Shown: in pieces, positions 8,081-18,218 of the stretch
How the letters are laid out: every line of letters starts with the position of its first letter
Position numbering within the stretch: the first letter of the stretch is position 1
Source: JABFRJ01 sp963847145
Lineage (GTDB): Bacteria > Pseudomonadota > Alphaproteobacteria > Rhizobiales > Hyphomicrobiaceae
Direction of reading: 5' to 3'
NCBI GenBank assembly: GCA_963847145.1
Contig: CAWJYN010000007.1
Location: forward strand, 930,001-994,000
Length of the DNA: 64,000 bases
Program-made: the position numbers and the translations under genes
The notes under the pieces: generated by a model
What the model saw: the letters and a program-made list of their open reading frames with translations, nothing else
Told to the model about the DNA's origin: nothing
Databases searched by the model: none

Positions 8081-9517
8081 TCAACCAGGTAACTCGGCCA
8101 ATCCGAAATTGTTCGACTGCGGGCTGCTGCGTGTTTCCGTGCGGCGGACGAGTGGGCCGATGGCGATCAACGCCGCGAAAATGAGAAAAATCTCGAACTG
8201 ATAGACAAAGGCATAGCCGGTGGCGGGCCCGTTCAAGGCCGGCCCCAGCGAGCCTGCTGTGGCCAGAGATGCGATCCCGTCGCGGAGAAAACCGCTGAAG
8301 GCGATCGAGAGGCCGCCCGCAGTCGCCTGCACCGCGCCCCAGGCCCCAAGCGCCAGGCCATTGCTGTCGCTGCGTGCGGCGTCATGCATGGCGAGAGTGA
8401 GCGTGCAGACGGTGAAAAGCCCGCCACCGAAGCCGATCAGGAACGCGCCGGTCCGGAACAGCAGAGCTGACTGCAGCGGGGCTGCCAGCATCACGGCCAC
8501 GAAGGCTGGCAAACCACACAGCAAGCCGAACGCGGCGAGGCGGGCTGGATCGTAGTCGAGGTCAAGCCCGCGGGCGGACACCGCAAAGCCGCACAAGGTA
8601 CCAAGCGCCATTAGCGCCGTAAGATAGGTCGTCTGCCCGACCGTCAGCCGCAGGATCTCGCCGCCGTACGGCTCCAGCAGAATATCCTGCATGTTGAAGG
8701 CTGCCGTTCCGAGCCCCACGGCCACGAGCAGGCGCCGGGCGCGGCCGGCCGCTGCGAACTGCCGCCACTGGGACCGAAATGACGGAACGGGTTCGGTTAT
8801 TTTGCTGCGTGACGGATCCCGCGGTTCTTGTTTCCAGAGAGAGATGACATTGAGCCAAATCGTCAGCACGGCGGCGCCTTGGATGACTTGGATCAGCCGG
8901 ATCTGGGAGAAGTTGGCCAGCAGCATCCCGAATGCGAGGGAACTGACGACCATGGACAGCAGCAAGACAACGTAGAGCAGGGCAACAATCCGGTGCCGGT
9001 TGTGGGGAGCGGCGAGGTCGCTCGCCAATGCCAAGCCTGCGGTTTGCGTGGTGTGCACACCGAAGCCAACCAACAGGAACGCCAATGCTGCAGATACGTA
9101 ACCAACGAAAGCGGGCGCCGTGCTGTCTCCCGACAGCAGGATCAGCGCGAAGGGCATAATGGCGAGGCCGCCAAACTCCAGCATCGTGCCCATCCAGATG
9201 TAGGGCACACGCCGCCAGCCAAGCAACGAGCGATGATTGTCGGAACGGAACCCGAGCACGGCGCGGAAGGGCGCGGCGAGTACCGGCAGCGAGATCATCA
9301 GGGCGACCAGCCAGGCTGGGACGCCCATTTCAATGATCATGACGCGGTTGAGAGTGCCGTTGAGCAGCACCAGAGCCATGCCAACTGAAACCTGGAACAA
9401 CGACAGCCGCAGGATACGGCTCAGCGGCAATTCAGCCGTTGCGGCGTCTGCAAAAGGCAGCATGCCGGTGCCGAGATTGGTCCAAATGTTCGCGAGTTTC
9501 GAATTGACTGAGGTCAT
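8081..9517 (-). CDS. lhaA: LhaA/PucC-family transporter, LH1 assembly (MFS type)
   Basis: 478-aa polytopic membrane protein of the BCD/PucC branch of the major facilitator superfamily, needed in relatives for light-harvesting complex assembly, probably by delivering bacteriochlorophyll. About twelve membrane segments are visible; family signatures NGTLNRVMIIE near residue 54 and the RRVPYIWMGT region are present. It overlaps bchM (start) and is followed by puhA, the standard bchM-lhaA-puhA order. Confidence 0.93.
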   Translation of the reverse strand: MTSVNSKLANIWTNLGTGMLPFADAATAELPLSRILRLSLFQVSVGMALVLLNGTLNRVMIIEMGVPAWLVALMISLPVLAAPFRAVLGFRSDNHRSLLGWRRVPYIWMGTMLEFGGLAIMPFALILLSGDSTAPAFVGYVSAALAFLLVGFGVHTTQTAGLALASDLAAPHNRHRIVALLYVVLLLSMVVSSLAFGMLLANFSQIRLIQVIQGAAVLTIWLNVISLWKQEPRDPSRSKITEPVPSFRSQWRQFAAAGRARRLLVAVGLGTAAFNMQDILLEPYGGEILRLTVGQTTYLTALMALGTLCGFAVSARGLDLDYDPARLAAFGLLCGLPAFVAVMLAAPLQSALLFRTGAFLIGFGGGLFTVCTLTLAMHDAARSDSNGLALGAWGAVQATAGGLSIAFSGFLRDGIASLATAGSLGPALNGPATGYAFVYQFEIFLIFAALIAIGPLVRRTETRSSPQSNNFGLAELPG

Positions 9518-10215
9518 GGGCGACGCAGCTCCATGGCTTGCGACGTGTAGAACCCGCTCGCAATCTTTTCCGTCCGTGCGATGACACCGGCCGCGAACAG
9601 AGGTTCGGCGGCCAGTAGATGCCGCAACGTGTGCTCGGCGAGCGGCTCGAGCGCTGGTGCGCGATCCGATTTTGGGAACAAGCGGCCGATCGTATGCATG
9701 GTGGCCAACAGCGGCGTGCGCGGCGCAAACGTAAACAGAACCGATGTTGTGCTGCGTGCATAAAGGCCGCCGAGTACCTGTACCGCGTCCGCCGCGTCGT
9801 AGTGGATCAAGCTATCCATGGCGACGATGTGATCGAAGCGGCCATGCCGGGCGTGCAGCATATCACCGGCTTTGAAAACGATACGGCCTTTGAGCCTCTC
9901 GTCGGCAGTCCGTTGTTGCGCCAGTGCGACGAGTTTGGGTGACAAGTCGATGGCGAGCACATCAGCGCCGCGCCGGGCAGCCTCCAGGGCCAGAGCGCCC
10001 GTTCCGCACCCAGCATCAAGAATGCGGCGGCCGGAGAGATCGTCAGGCAGCCATGACAGCAAGGTGTTGCGCATGCGATCGCGGCCGGCGCGCACGGTGG
10101 CGCGGATGCGCCCGACGGGGGCATCCGACGTGAGGCGCGACCACGCTTCGACAGCGGTGCGGTCGAAGTACGTTTCAAGCTGTTCGCGGCGTTCGAGGTA
10201 AGACAGTGATGACAT
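9514..10215 (-). CDS. bchM: Mg-protoporphyrin IX O-methyltransferase
   Basis: SAM-dependent enzyme methylating the C13 propionate of Mg-protoporphyrin IX, preparing it for the cyclase. At 233 aa it has SAM motif I ILDAGCGTG at residues 65-73 and the N-terminal YFDRTAVEAWSRLTSD helix characteristic of BchM. The start is coupled to bchL (stop and start share a base) and the end overlaps lhaA. Confidence 0.96.
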   Translation of the reverse strand: MSSLSYLERREQLETYFDRTAVEAWSRLTSDAPVGRIRATVRAGRDRMRNTLLSWLPDDLSGRRILDAGCGTGALALEAARRGADVLAIDLSPKLVALAQQRTADERLKGRIVFKAGDMLHARHGRFDHIVAMDSLIHYDAADAVQVLGGLYARSTTSVLFTFAPRTPLLATMHTIGRLFPKSDRAPALEPLAEHTLRHLLAAEPLFAAGVIARTEKIASGFYTSQAMELRRP

Positions 10216-11123
10216 TATTCGTATCCCAGGAAGTCGAAGATCTCGCGATCTTTCATCGGTTTGGGTTCAAGCGGTTCCGATCCGGTCCAGAGCGCTTCGG
10301 CGAGCTGGAGATATTCCTGCTGGACGGCCAGCAATTCCGGCGTGTCGCCCATTTCAAAGAGGGTCGACTTCTTGAGCCGGCTGCGGCGGATCACATCGAG
10401 ATCGGGGAAATGCGCCAGGCGCTTCAACCCGGCAGCGGTATTGTAGCGGTCGATCTCGTCGGTGCCTTTGCTGCGGTTGGCGATAACGCCGCCGAGGCGG
10501 ACTTTATAGTTCTTTGACTTTGCTTGGATGGCCGCGACGATGCGGTTCATGGCGAAGATGCTGTCGAAGTCGTTGGCGGTGACGATCAGTCCGCGCTCGG
10601 CGTGCTGCAGCGGGGAAGCAAACCCGCCGCACACGACGTCGCCCAGCACGTCGAAGATGACGACGTCGGTATCATCGAGCAGATGATGCTCTTTCAAAAG
10701 TTTGACTGTTTGTCCGACGACATAACCGCCGCAGCCTGTGCCGGCCGGCGGGCCACCGGCTTCGACGCACATCACGCCATTGTAGCCCTCGAACACGAAG
10801 TCCTCGACGCGGAGTTCTTCGGCATGGAAATCGACGCTCTCAAGGACATCGATGACGGTTGGCATGAGTTTCTTGGTGAGGGTGAAGGTCGAGTCGTGCT
10901 TGGGGTCGCAGCCGATCTGCAACACGCGCTTGCCGAGTTTGGAAAAGGCAACCGACAGGTTCGATGAAGTTGTGCTCTTGCCGATGCCGCCTTTGCCATA
11001 GACGGCGAAGACCTTGGCGCCAGTATCGATCTTGAGTGCGGGATCGAGCCGGACCTGCACGCTCCCGGCGCCGTCACCCCGCTTTGTTCCACCCTGATGG
11101 CGTGTGTCCAGAACCACTGTCAT
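10215..11123 (-). CDS. bchL: Light-independent protochlorophyllide reductase iron protein (BchL)
   Basis: Homodimeric ATP-dependent reductase that passes electrons to BchN-BchB in dark protochlorophyllide reduction. P-loop GKGGIGKS lies at residues 43-50; the [4Fe-4S] ligand cysteines are at 131 and 165, the same 34-residue spacing as in Rhodobacter BchL. 302 aa is normal. It overlaps bchH by four bases and adjoins bchM, inside the bchFNBHLM block. Confidence 0.97.
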   Translation of the reverse strand: MTVVLDTRHQGGTKRGDGAGSVQVRLDPALKIDTGAKVFAVYGKGGIGKSTTSSNLSVAFSKLGKRVLQIGCDPKHDSTFTLTKKLMPTVIDVLESVDFHAEELRVEDFVFEGYNGVMCVEAGGPPAGTGCGGYVVGQTVKLLKEHHLLDDTDVVIFDVLGDVVCGGFASPLQHAERGLIVTANDFDSIFAMNRIVAAIQAKSKNYKVRLGGVIANRSKGTDEIDRYNTAAGLKRLAHFPDLDVIRRSRLKKSTLFEMGDTPELLAVQQEYLQLAEALWTGSEPLEPKPMKDREIFDFLGYE

Positions 11124-14100
11124 GCGGCAACCTCCGTGCGGCCAACGCCTTCCAGCCGATCTTCGAGTTCATCATTGGCATCGCGCAAGGCGGCGAGCAT
11201 TTCGTCGCTGGGTTGCCAGAAGCCGCGGCTGTGAGCCTCGAGCAGACGGCTGGCCAGCTTGGTCGACGACGTGGGGTTCAACTCTGCCAACCGGCGGCGC
11301 ATGGTTTCGTCGAGCACAAAAGTCTCGGAGATTTTCTGATACACCCAGGGCGACACCTGGCCGGTTGTGGCCGACCAACCCACCGTGTTGGTCACGTGGC
11401 TCTCGATCTGGCGGACGCCCTCGTAGCCGTGCTTGAGCATGCCCTCGTACCACTTGGGATTAAGAACGCGGGTGCGTGTTTCCAGGTTGATCTGATCCTG
11501 CAGCGATCGCACGCTGCCTTCGCCGCGCGTCTGGTCTGAGATGTAGACCGGCATGGCGGTGCCGCGCGCACGTTTTACGGCACTGGAGATGCCGCCAAGG
11601 GTATCGAAATAGGTATCGACGGTGGTTACGCCGAGTTCAACCGACTCGAGGTTCTGATAGGCAAGATCGACACCGGCAAGAACCGAATTGAGCAGTTCGG
11701 GTTGTGCGACGGGCCGTCCGCCGGCGCCATACGCGAAGCCTTTACGCCGTGAATAGGTCTCAGCCATCTCGTCGCTGTCCGACCAGCGGCCGTTCTCGAC
11801 CAGATTGTTGACGTTGGCGCCGTAGGCACCCTCGGCATTGCCGAACACGCGCAGGGCGGCCGTTTCGAGATCGCAATCATGTGTGCGCTGGAATTCGAGT
11901 GCATGGGCGCGGACGAAGTTCTGGTCGAGCGGCTCGTCGGCTGACGCGGCAAGCAAGGCTGCTTCAGCCAGCAGTTTGATTTGAAGCGGCAACAGATCGC
12001 GGAAGATGCCGGACAACGTCATTACGACGTCGCAGCGGGGGCGGCCGAGTTCGGCGAGCGGGATGAGCGAGGCGCCGCACAGCCGGCCGTAGCCGTCGAA
12101 GGTGGGACGCGCGCCGAGGAGTGCGAGTGCCTGCGCGACGGGGCCGCCACCTGTCTTGAGGGTGTCCGTGCCCCACAGCACGAGCGCAATCGTCGACGGG
12201 AAGGCGTGGCCATCCTGCATGTGCCGTGCCAGTAGCTGACGGGCTTGACGCTCGCCTTCGGCGACTGCGAAGGCGGTTGGCAGCCGGAACGGATCGAAAC
12301 CGTGGAGATTGCGGCCGGTTGGCAAGACGGCAGGCGTGCGGATGACATCGCCGCCGGGCGCAGGTGTTGTGAAATGGCCGTCGAGCGCGTTGAGCAGCGC
12401 CGGCATTTCATGATCGACGGCAAGCAGATCGCCGAGGCGTTGCAGTTCGGTCAGTTTGGGTTCGACTTCGGCACCGAGCTTGCCATCGCGCGCAACAGTG
12501 GCAGGCGCAATGCCCTGCACAAGGGCGTCGGCTGCTGCTTGTTCGAGCGTGAGGGAGAACGACGACTCGGCGATTGCAATCAGGAAGTCGGCGCGTTCTG
12601 CCGGGTTGGTGGGGGCGCCGGCGACGTGAAGGCCGTAGGGGATCAGAGCATACTCAAATTCAAGCACGGCGTCGCGCAGCCGATCGATTTCATGAACTGC
12701 GGCGGCGGTCCACACTGGTTCTGCCACCGCCAGATCGAGTGCTGAGGCTTGCGCCTGGATCAGGGCTGCGAGATGGGTGGCGATATCGCCTGAATCAAAC
12801 GGAAGCTGGCGCCACTGATCGAGCGAGGCTTTGAGATCGGCGAGATCGCGGTAGAGGCCGGCCTTGGCGACCGGCGGCGTCAAGTAGCTGATGAGGGTTG
12901 CAGCAGAGCGGCGCTTGGCGAGTGTACCTTCTGAGGGGTTGTTGGCGGCGTAAAAGTAGATGTTGGGAAGATCGCCGATGAGACGGTCTGGCCAGCATGC
13001 CTGCGAGAGTCCGGTTTGCTTGCCCGGCATGAATTCCAGCGCGCCATGCGTGCCGAAGTGAAGGACAGCATTGGCGCCGAAATCCTCGCGCAGGTAACGG
13101 TAGAACGCGGAGAAGGCGTGGGTCGGCGTGAAGCCGTGTTCGAACAGCAACCGCATCGGATCGCCTTCGTAGCCAAATGCTGGCTGAATGCCGACAAACA
13201 CGTTGCCGAACTGGGCACCCAGCACGTGGATGGATGCACCATCGCTTTGCTGGCGGCCAGGCGCTGGGCCCCACTGGCGCTCGATCTCGTCAAGGTAACG
13301 CTCGCGCCGGACGTGGTCATCAGCTGGAATGCGGGTGTGAACGTTGGCATGTGCGCCATAGCGTTGGGCGTTGCCGGTGATGATCTGCTGGCGAAGCGCA
13401 TCGACATCGGCGGGTACGTCGACGCCGTAGCCGCCGGCCTTCAAGGCTGTGAGCGTGTTGAAGAGGGATTCGAACACGGCAAGGTAGGCTGCCGTTCCGG
13501 TCGAGCCGCCGTTGGGCGGGAAGTTAAACAACACAATCGCGATACGGCGTTCGGCGCGCTTGGCCTGCCGCAGGGTGATCAGCTTGTGGATGCGGCGTGC
13601 CAGCATGTCGGCCCGCTCGGTGTCGGACCGCATGCTGAGCGCGTTGCCACCTGCTTGGGCTGGAACGCGGCCGCCAAACACCATCGAGCCGGTGGCGCCG
13701 TCGAGTTCTGGAATGGCGACCATGATGGTCGCCTCAACCGGCAGCAAGCCACGCTCTGATTGCTGCCATTGGTCGAGGGTTTGGAACTCAACAGGCTGCG
13801 CCGCGAGATAGGGCACATCAAGCATTTTCAGCGTGTGCTGCGCTGCAGCCGCATCGTTGTAGGCGGGCCCGCCCACCAGCGAGAACCCGGTCAGCGAAAC
13901 AAGCGCGTCAATCGTGGCTGTCCCGTTGGACATGAAGTAGCGCTCGACGGCGGGCCGTGCATCAAGTCCACTGGCAAACGCTGGGATGACTTTGAGGCCG
14001 CGTGCTTCGAGGGCCGCGATGACGCCATCGTAGTGTGCGGCGTTGCCGGCCAGCACATAAGACCGCATGACCAAAACCCCGACCGTGCCGGTGGTGGTTT

Positions 14101-14839
14101 TTGGCGACCGCGGGAGCTCGGCGATCTCGCTTGCAATGCGGGAGGGAAGAGCCGGGTGGTAGAGGCCAATCTCGGGGTATTCGATCGGCAAGGGCACCGA
14201 TTGAGTGCTGCGGAGATGACGGCGGGGGCCATCGGCGTAGCGGTTGATCAGCGCCCGCACCATGTTGGCGGTGTTCTCATCCGAGCCGGCCAGCCAGTAT
14301 TGCATGGACAGAAAATAGGCGCGCAAATCCTGCGCCGTGCCTGGAATGAAACGCAGGATCTTGGGGATGCGGCGCAGCGTCTTCATCTGATCGGCGGCCG
14401 ATGTGGTCGGCGTGCCGTCGCTTTTCTTGCCACCACGCAGCCGCTTCAGCATGCCCATGGCGCCGCCGGCTTCTTTGCCCATGTTGAGGCGGCCGAGGCG
14501 CGTGAGTTTGACGACTTCGCTGGAGGCGATGCACCCGAGCATAGCGTCGCAGGATGGCTGCCGTGCCGTCAGGTCGGGCAGTACGGCTTGGATGTGATCT
14601 TGCAGGAACAGCATGTTGGCGATGACGATATCACCGGAGGCGATGGCCTCGCGGCAGCGGGCAAGTGCTGCGGTGTCACTGCCCCAATCGCAGGCTGCAT
14701 GCATGGTCAGCGACAGTCCCGGCCACTCAAGCCGCAGCTGTTCGGTGGCGCGCTCCACCGAGCTCGCCAAGTGGTTGTCGAGGGTGATGATGACGACGCG
14801 GATCGGCGTCGCATCAGCGGCTGAAATGCGCTTTGGCAT
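11120..14839 (-). CDS. bchH: Magnesium chelatase subunit H
   Basis: Porphyrin-binding catalytic subunit of Mg chelatase. The frame opens at 14923, but the family start (MPKRISAAD...) is the ATG at 14839, giving 1239 aa, the normal size. That ATG lies 26 bases inside the true 3' end of bchB, so the genes overlap. The conserved CobN/BchH features are seen, for example MLGCIASSEVVKLT near residue 95 and HFGTHGALEFMPGKQ in the middle. It is co-transcribed with bchB and bchL. Confidence 0.96.
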   Translation of the reverse strand: MPKRISAADATPIRVVIITLDNHLASSVERATEQLRLEWPGLSLTMHAACDWGSDTAALARCREAIASGDIVIANMLFLQDHIQAVLPDLTARQPSCDAMLGCIASSEVVKLTRLGRLNMGKEAGGAMGMLKRLRGGKKSDGTPTTSAADQMKTLRRIPKILRFIPGTAQDLRAYFLSMQYWLAGSDENTANMVRALINRYADGPRRHLRSTQSVPLPIEYPEIGLYHPALPSRIASEIAELPRSPKTTTGTVGVLVMRSYVLAGNAAHYDGVIAALEARGLKVIPAFASGLDARPAVERYFMSNGTATIDALVSLTGFSLVGGPAYNDAAAAQHTLKMLDVPYLAAQPVEFQTLDQWQQSERGLLPVEATIMVAIPELDGATGSMVFGGRVPAQAGGNALSMRSDTERADMLARRIHKLITLRQAKRAERRIAIVLFNFPPNGGSTGTAAYLAVFESLFNTLTALKAGGYGVDVPADVDALRQQIITGNAQRYGAHANVHTRIPADDHVRRERYLDEIERQWGPAPGRQQSDGASIHVLGAQFGNVFVGIQPAFGYEGDPMRLLFEHGFTPTHAFSAFYRYLREDFGANAVLHFGTHGALEFMPGKQTGLSQACWPDRLIGDLPNIYFYAANNPSEGTLAKRRSAATLISYLTPPVAKAGLYRDLADLKASLDQWRQLPFDSGDIATHLAALIQAQASALDLAVAEPVWTAAAVHEIDRLRDAVLEFEYALIPYGLHVAGAPTNPAERADFLIAIAESSFSLTLEQAAADALVQGIAPATVARDGKLGAEVEPKLTELQRLGDLLAVDHEMPALLNALDGHFTTPAPGGDVIRTPAVLPTGRNLHGFDPFRLPTAFAVAEGERQARQLLARHMQDGHAFPSTIALVLWGTDTLKTGGGPVAQALALLGARPTFDGYGRLCGASLIPLAELGRPRCDVVMTLSGIFRDLLPLQIKLLAEAALLAASADEPLDQNFVRAHALEFQRTHDCDLETAALRVFGNAEGAYGANVNNLVENGRWSDSDEMAETYSRRKGFAYGAGGRPVAQPELLNSVLAGVDLAYQNLESVELGVTTVDTYFDTLGGISSAVKRARGTAMPVYISDQTRGEGSVRSLQDQINLETRTRVLNPKWYEGMLKHGYEGVRQIESHVTNTVGWSATTGQVSPWVYQKISETFVLDETMRRRLAELNPTSSTKLASRLLEAHSRGFWQPSDEMLAALRDANDELEDRLEGVGRTEVAA

Positions 14840-16398
14840 CGTACAATGTCTCGATTGTGATCGTGGACACGCCCTGTTCGGTGGCGAAACGCTCTGTGTT
14901 GCGACGCGCTTTGCCGCGAACAAAAAACGGTATCTTTTTCAGTTCGATTTCGGCTTCGGGCGCCCATGCGGCAAAGCCGAGAGTGGCTGGATCGGGCAAA
15001 GACGGCAACCGATTGCTGAATGGCCGACGCCGCGGGCGCGGCTGCTTCTTGGTGGCCGTGGCCGACGTGGGAGGGGGCTGCGCCGTTGTGGAATTCCTTG
15101 TCTTCGCGGAACATCCCGAGCAGATGCTCTTCCAGACCCATCATCAACGGATGCACCCAGGTGTCGAAAATCACATTGGCGCCTTCAAAGCCCATCTGCG
15201 GCGAGTAGCGGGCGGGGAAGTCCTGCACATGGACGGGGGCGGAGATGACGGCACAAGGCATGCCGAGCCGCTTGGCGATGTGGCGCTCCATCTGAGTGCC
15301 GAGCACAAGCTCGGGTTGGAGGCCTGTGATGGCATCTTCGACTTCGAGATAGTCGTCGGTGATCAGTGCTTCCAGGCCGTAACTTTTTGCGGCGGCGCGG
15401 ACTTCGCGGGCGAATTCGCGCGTGTACGTTCCAAGGCCGACGACGGTGAAGCCGAGTTCTTCAGTGGCAATGCGGGCAGCAGCGATCGCGTGGGTGGCGT
15501 CGCCAAATACAAACACGCGTTTGCCCGTCAGATAGGTGCTATCGACAGAGCGGGAGTACCACGGCAGGCGAGACGGCGCGCCGGCGAGGACTGGCGCGGG
15601 ATCGACGCCTGCTAAAAGCGCAACGGCCGCAATGAAGTCGCGCGTGCCGCCGACGCCGATCGGCGTTGTGGTGACCATGGGCTGACCGAATGTTTTCTGC
15701 AGCCAGGTTGCTGCCTGCTGCGCGATCTCGGGATACAGCACCACGTTGAACGACGCCTGGCCCAGGCGGGCGATATCGGCGGACGAGGCATCGAGCGGCG
15801 CACAGACGTTGATGTCGATCCCGAGCTGGCCAAGCAAGTGGGTGATTTCCTTCACGTCGTCACGATGACGAAAGCCGAGGGCTGTCGCGCCGAGCAGGTT
15901 GCAGGAAGGACGTTGACTGGCGGACGCTGGGGAGGGCGCCACGCCGTGCGTTGACGGCGAACCAGCCAACGTCCTAACCAGTTGATAGAAGGTCTCGCTG
16001 GCGCCCCAGGTTTCCTTTTTTTGGTAAGAAGGCAGCTCAAGCGGGATGACAGGAATAGGCAGGCCGAGTGTGGCGGCCAAGCCGCCGGGATCGTCCTGGA
16101 TCAACTCGGCGGTGCACGAGGCGCCAACCAGCATCACGGCTGGGTTGAAACGGTCAAAAGCGGCGCGGACCGATTGCTTGAAGCCTTCAGCGGTGTCGCC
16201 GCCGAGGTCGCGGGCCTGGAACGTGGTGTAGGTGACGGGTGGCCGCGCTGAGCGGCGCTCGATCATCGTGAACAACAGATCAGCATAGGTGTCGCCCTGG
16301 GGCGCGTGCAGAACGAAATGCACGTCGGTCATCGCGGTTGCGATGCGCATTGCACCGACGTGCGGCGGGCCTTCGTATGTCCAGACAGTGAGTTGCAT
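14814..16398 (-). CDS. bchB: Light-independent protochlorophyllide reductase subunit B, reading frame broken
   Basis: Catalytic partner of BchN. The N-terminal frame from ATG 16398 carries the [4Fe-4S] ligand Asp36 (QGD) and the whole NifK-like body. The conserved C-terminal domain (ELKKIPFFVRGKARRNTERF, ending DAKAHFSR) is in another frame, ending at the TGA at 14814. The total length, 1585 bases, is one more than a multiple of three: removing one base gives 527 aa, the usual size. Both frames are open from about 15100 to 15008, in the low-complexity linker, which holds a run of five G at about 15074. The first frame instead runs on, non-homologously, to 14707. It may be a sequence error or a real lesion. 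Confidence 0.88.
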
Positions 16399-16401
16399 GC
16401 C

Positions 16402-17694
16402 TCAGACCCTCAGCCGCGAATGGCGATCGAGGGGGCGTGCGAACAGCTGAGCGAGATCACCCGCCTGCTCATAGCCCTGGATCGGCGTGAAGAGGAGTTC
16501 AATGGACCATTTCGTCGTTAGACCTTCGGCTTCCAGCGGGTTGGCAAGCCCAAGACCACACACGGTGATATCGGGCCGTGCGGCGCGGCAGCGATCGAGT
16601 TGACGTTCGACGTCCTGGCCTTCGCTGAGCTGCACACCTGGTGGCAGCAAGGCGAGCTCGGGGGCGAGTTGGTGCTGATTGAGAAACGGCGTGCCCACCT
16701 CGACCAGCTCGACACCCAGCTCGCGCGAGAGGAAGCGGGCGATCGGGGGCTCCAGTTGCGAGTCGGGGAAAAAGAACACGCGCTTGCCGGTGAGCTCTGG
16801 CCGGATCTTGGCAACGGCGAGACGGGCACGAGCATCAGCGGCTTCGATCGCGGCAGCAAAGCGCGCGCCGCTCACACCCATGGCCTCGGCGCCTGTGCCG
16901 AGCCAAGCGGTCGTACCCTCAGCGCCTAGAGGAAACGGCGACACCAGAATGCGGGCGCCGCGATCTGTCAGGGCACGGGCCGTATCGGTTAAAAACGGCT
17001 GTGCCAATAAGACCAGCGTTTTATCATTGATGGCTGGAAGACTGTCGGCGCGGCGCGCCGGCAGAAATTGGACGGATGGCAGCCCCATCTGTGCGAACAG
17101 CCGCTTGAATTGATCTTCGACGACGTCAGACAAGGCGCCAGCGATCAGCAGGTTTGGGCCGGTGCCAGGCGCCGCAGGTGGGAGATGCGGAACCAGTGCC
17201 GCGAGGCAGGCATCCTCGCCTTGCGTGAAAGTGGTCTCGATGCCGCTGCCGGAGTAGGCCAGCACGCGGACGCGGGGCATGTGGAGGGCTGAGAGCCGCG
17301 CCGCCGAGCGCGATAGATCGAGCTTGATGACTTCTGACGGGCAGGAGCCCACGAGAAACAGCATCCGGATATCGGGGCGCCGGGTCAGCAGTTTTGCAAC
17401 GACGCGATCAAGTTCGTCGTCGAGGTCGGCGAGGCCGGCAAGATCACGCTCACCAATGATGGCGGTGGCGAAACGCGGCTCGGCAAAGATCATCACACCG
17501 GCGGCGGACTGGATCAGATGGGCGCAGGTGCGTGACCCGACGACCAGAAAGAACGCGTCCTGAATTTTGCGATGCAGCCAGACGATGCTGGTCAGACCGC
17601 AGAACACTTCGCGCTGACCACGTTCGCGCAACACCGGTTTGTGGGTCCGCCCGGACGCCGGCGATGAGCGATCGATGACGGTGGCAAGCCCCAT
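16402..17694 (-). CDS. bchN: Light-independent protochlorophyllide reductase subunit N
   Basis: NifD-like subunit forming the active-site heterotetramer with BchB. Counting from the ATG at 17694 (TAATG overlap with bchF), Cys32, Cys57 and Cys118 have exactly the spacing of the three BchN cysteines that ligate the NB [4Fe-4S] cluster (26/51/112 in Rhodobacter). It is 430 aa. A longer frame to 17709 adds five residues inside bchF and is less likely. It ends three bases before bchB. Confidence 0.96.
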   Translation of the reverse strand: MGLATVIDRSSPASGRTHKPVLRERGQREVFCGLTSIVWLHRKIQDAFFLVVGSRTCAHLIQSAAGVMIFAEPRFATAIIGERDLAGLADLDDELDRVVAKLLTRRPDIRMLFLVGSCPSEVIKLDLSRSAARLSALHMPRVRVLAYSGSGIETTFTQGEDACLAALVPHLPPAAPGTGPNLLIAGALSDVVEDQFKRLFAQMGLPSVQFLPARRADSLPAINDKTLVLLAQPFLTDTARALTDRGARILVSPFPLGAEGTTAWLGTGAEAMGVSGARFAAAIEAADARARLAVAKIRPELTGKRVFFFPDSQLEPPIARFLSRELGVELVEVGTPFLNQHQLAPELALLPPGVQLSEGQDVERQLDRCRAARPDITVCGLGLANPLEAEGLTTKWSIELLFTPIQGYEQAGDLAQLFARPLDRHSRLRV

Positions 17695-18218
17695 TACGCA
17701 AGCTCCCACGTGCTGGTGTCGGGCGTGGCTGATTGCGCGCTGAGCCGGGCGAGGCGCAGCTTGTAGACAAACTGAGTCGCGTTGACGAGGTAGCTGGCGT
17801 ATGCGGCCAGAGCCAGCAGCATCAGACCTTTAGGGGGCAGCCAACCGAAGGCCAACGCCGCGAGGTAGGCCGTGTGCAAGGCCAGCACCAGCATGCTGAC
17901 CACATCCTCCCAGTAGAAGGCCGGCGCGAAGAGATAGCGCCCGAACACGTCCTTCTCCCAGATGGCACCGGTGATCATGATGGCATAGAGCGCCAATGTC
18001 TTGATCACGATCGAGGCGGTGGCAGCGGTGTAGCCGTCGCTCGTCATGAGGTAGCGCGCGACGAGGATCAGGCTGACCAGGAAAATGAGGAACTGGACGG
18101 GTGCCAGAACGCCTTGGACCAGGGTCCAGACAGACGCATCTCGCCGCCGGCGCTGCTCGGGCGTGTAAAGGGGCTGTGTGTGGCCTGATCGCGTGCTGGC
18201 GGCGCCCATGCGTTCCAT
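17694..18218 (-). CDS. bchF: 2-vinyl bacteriochlorophyllide hydratase
   Basis: Adds water across the C3 vinyl group on the way to bacteriochlorophyllide a. It is a 174-aa membrane protein with about four helices; the conserved YTPEQRRRRDASVWTLVQG N-terminal stretch and the GAIWEKDVFGRYLFAP motif identify the family. It is the first gene of the leftward superoperon; the start is ATG 18218 or possibly the ATG at 18206. Its promoter region holds two PpsR-like sites. Confidence 0.95.
   Translation of the reverse strand: MERMGAASTRSGHTQPLYTPEQRRRRDASVWTLVQGVLAPVQFLIFLVSLILVARYLMTSDGYTAATASIVIKTLALYAIMITGAIWEKDVFGRYLFAPAFYWEDVVSMLVLALHTAYLAALAFGWLPPKGLMLLALAAYASYLVNATQFVYKLRLARLSAQSATPDTSTWELA

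Noticed and set aside
14707..15008. Continuation of the first bchB frame to 14707
   Set aside because: After the linker it is non-homologous, Arg/Ser-rich and overlaps bchH; the true BchB end is in the other frame at 14814.
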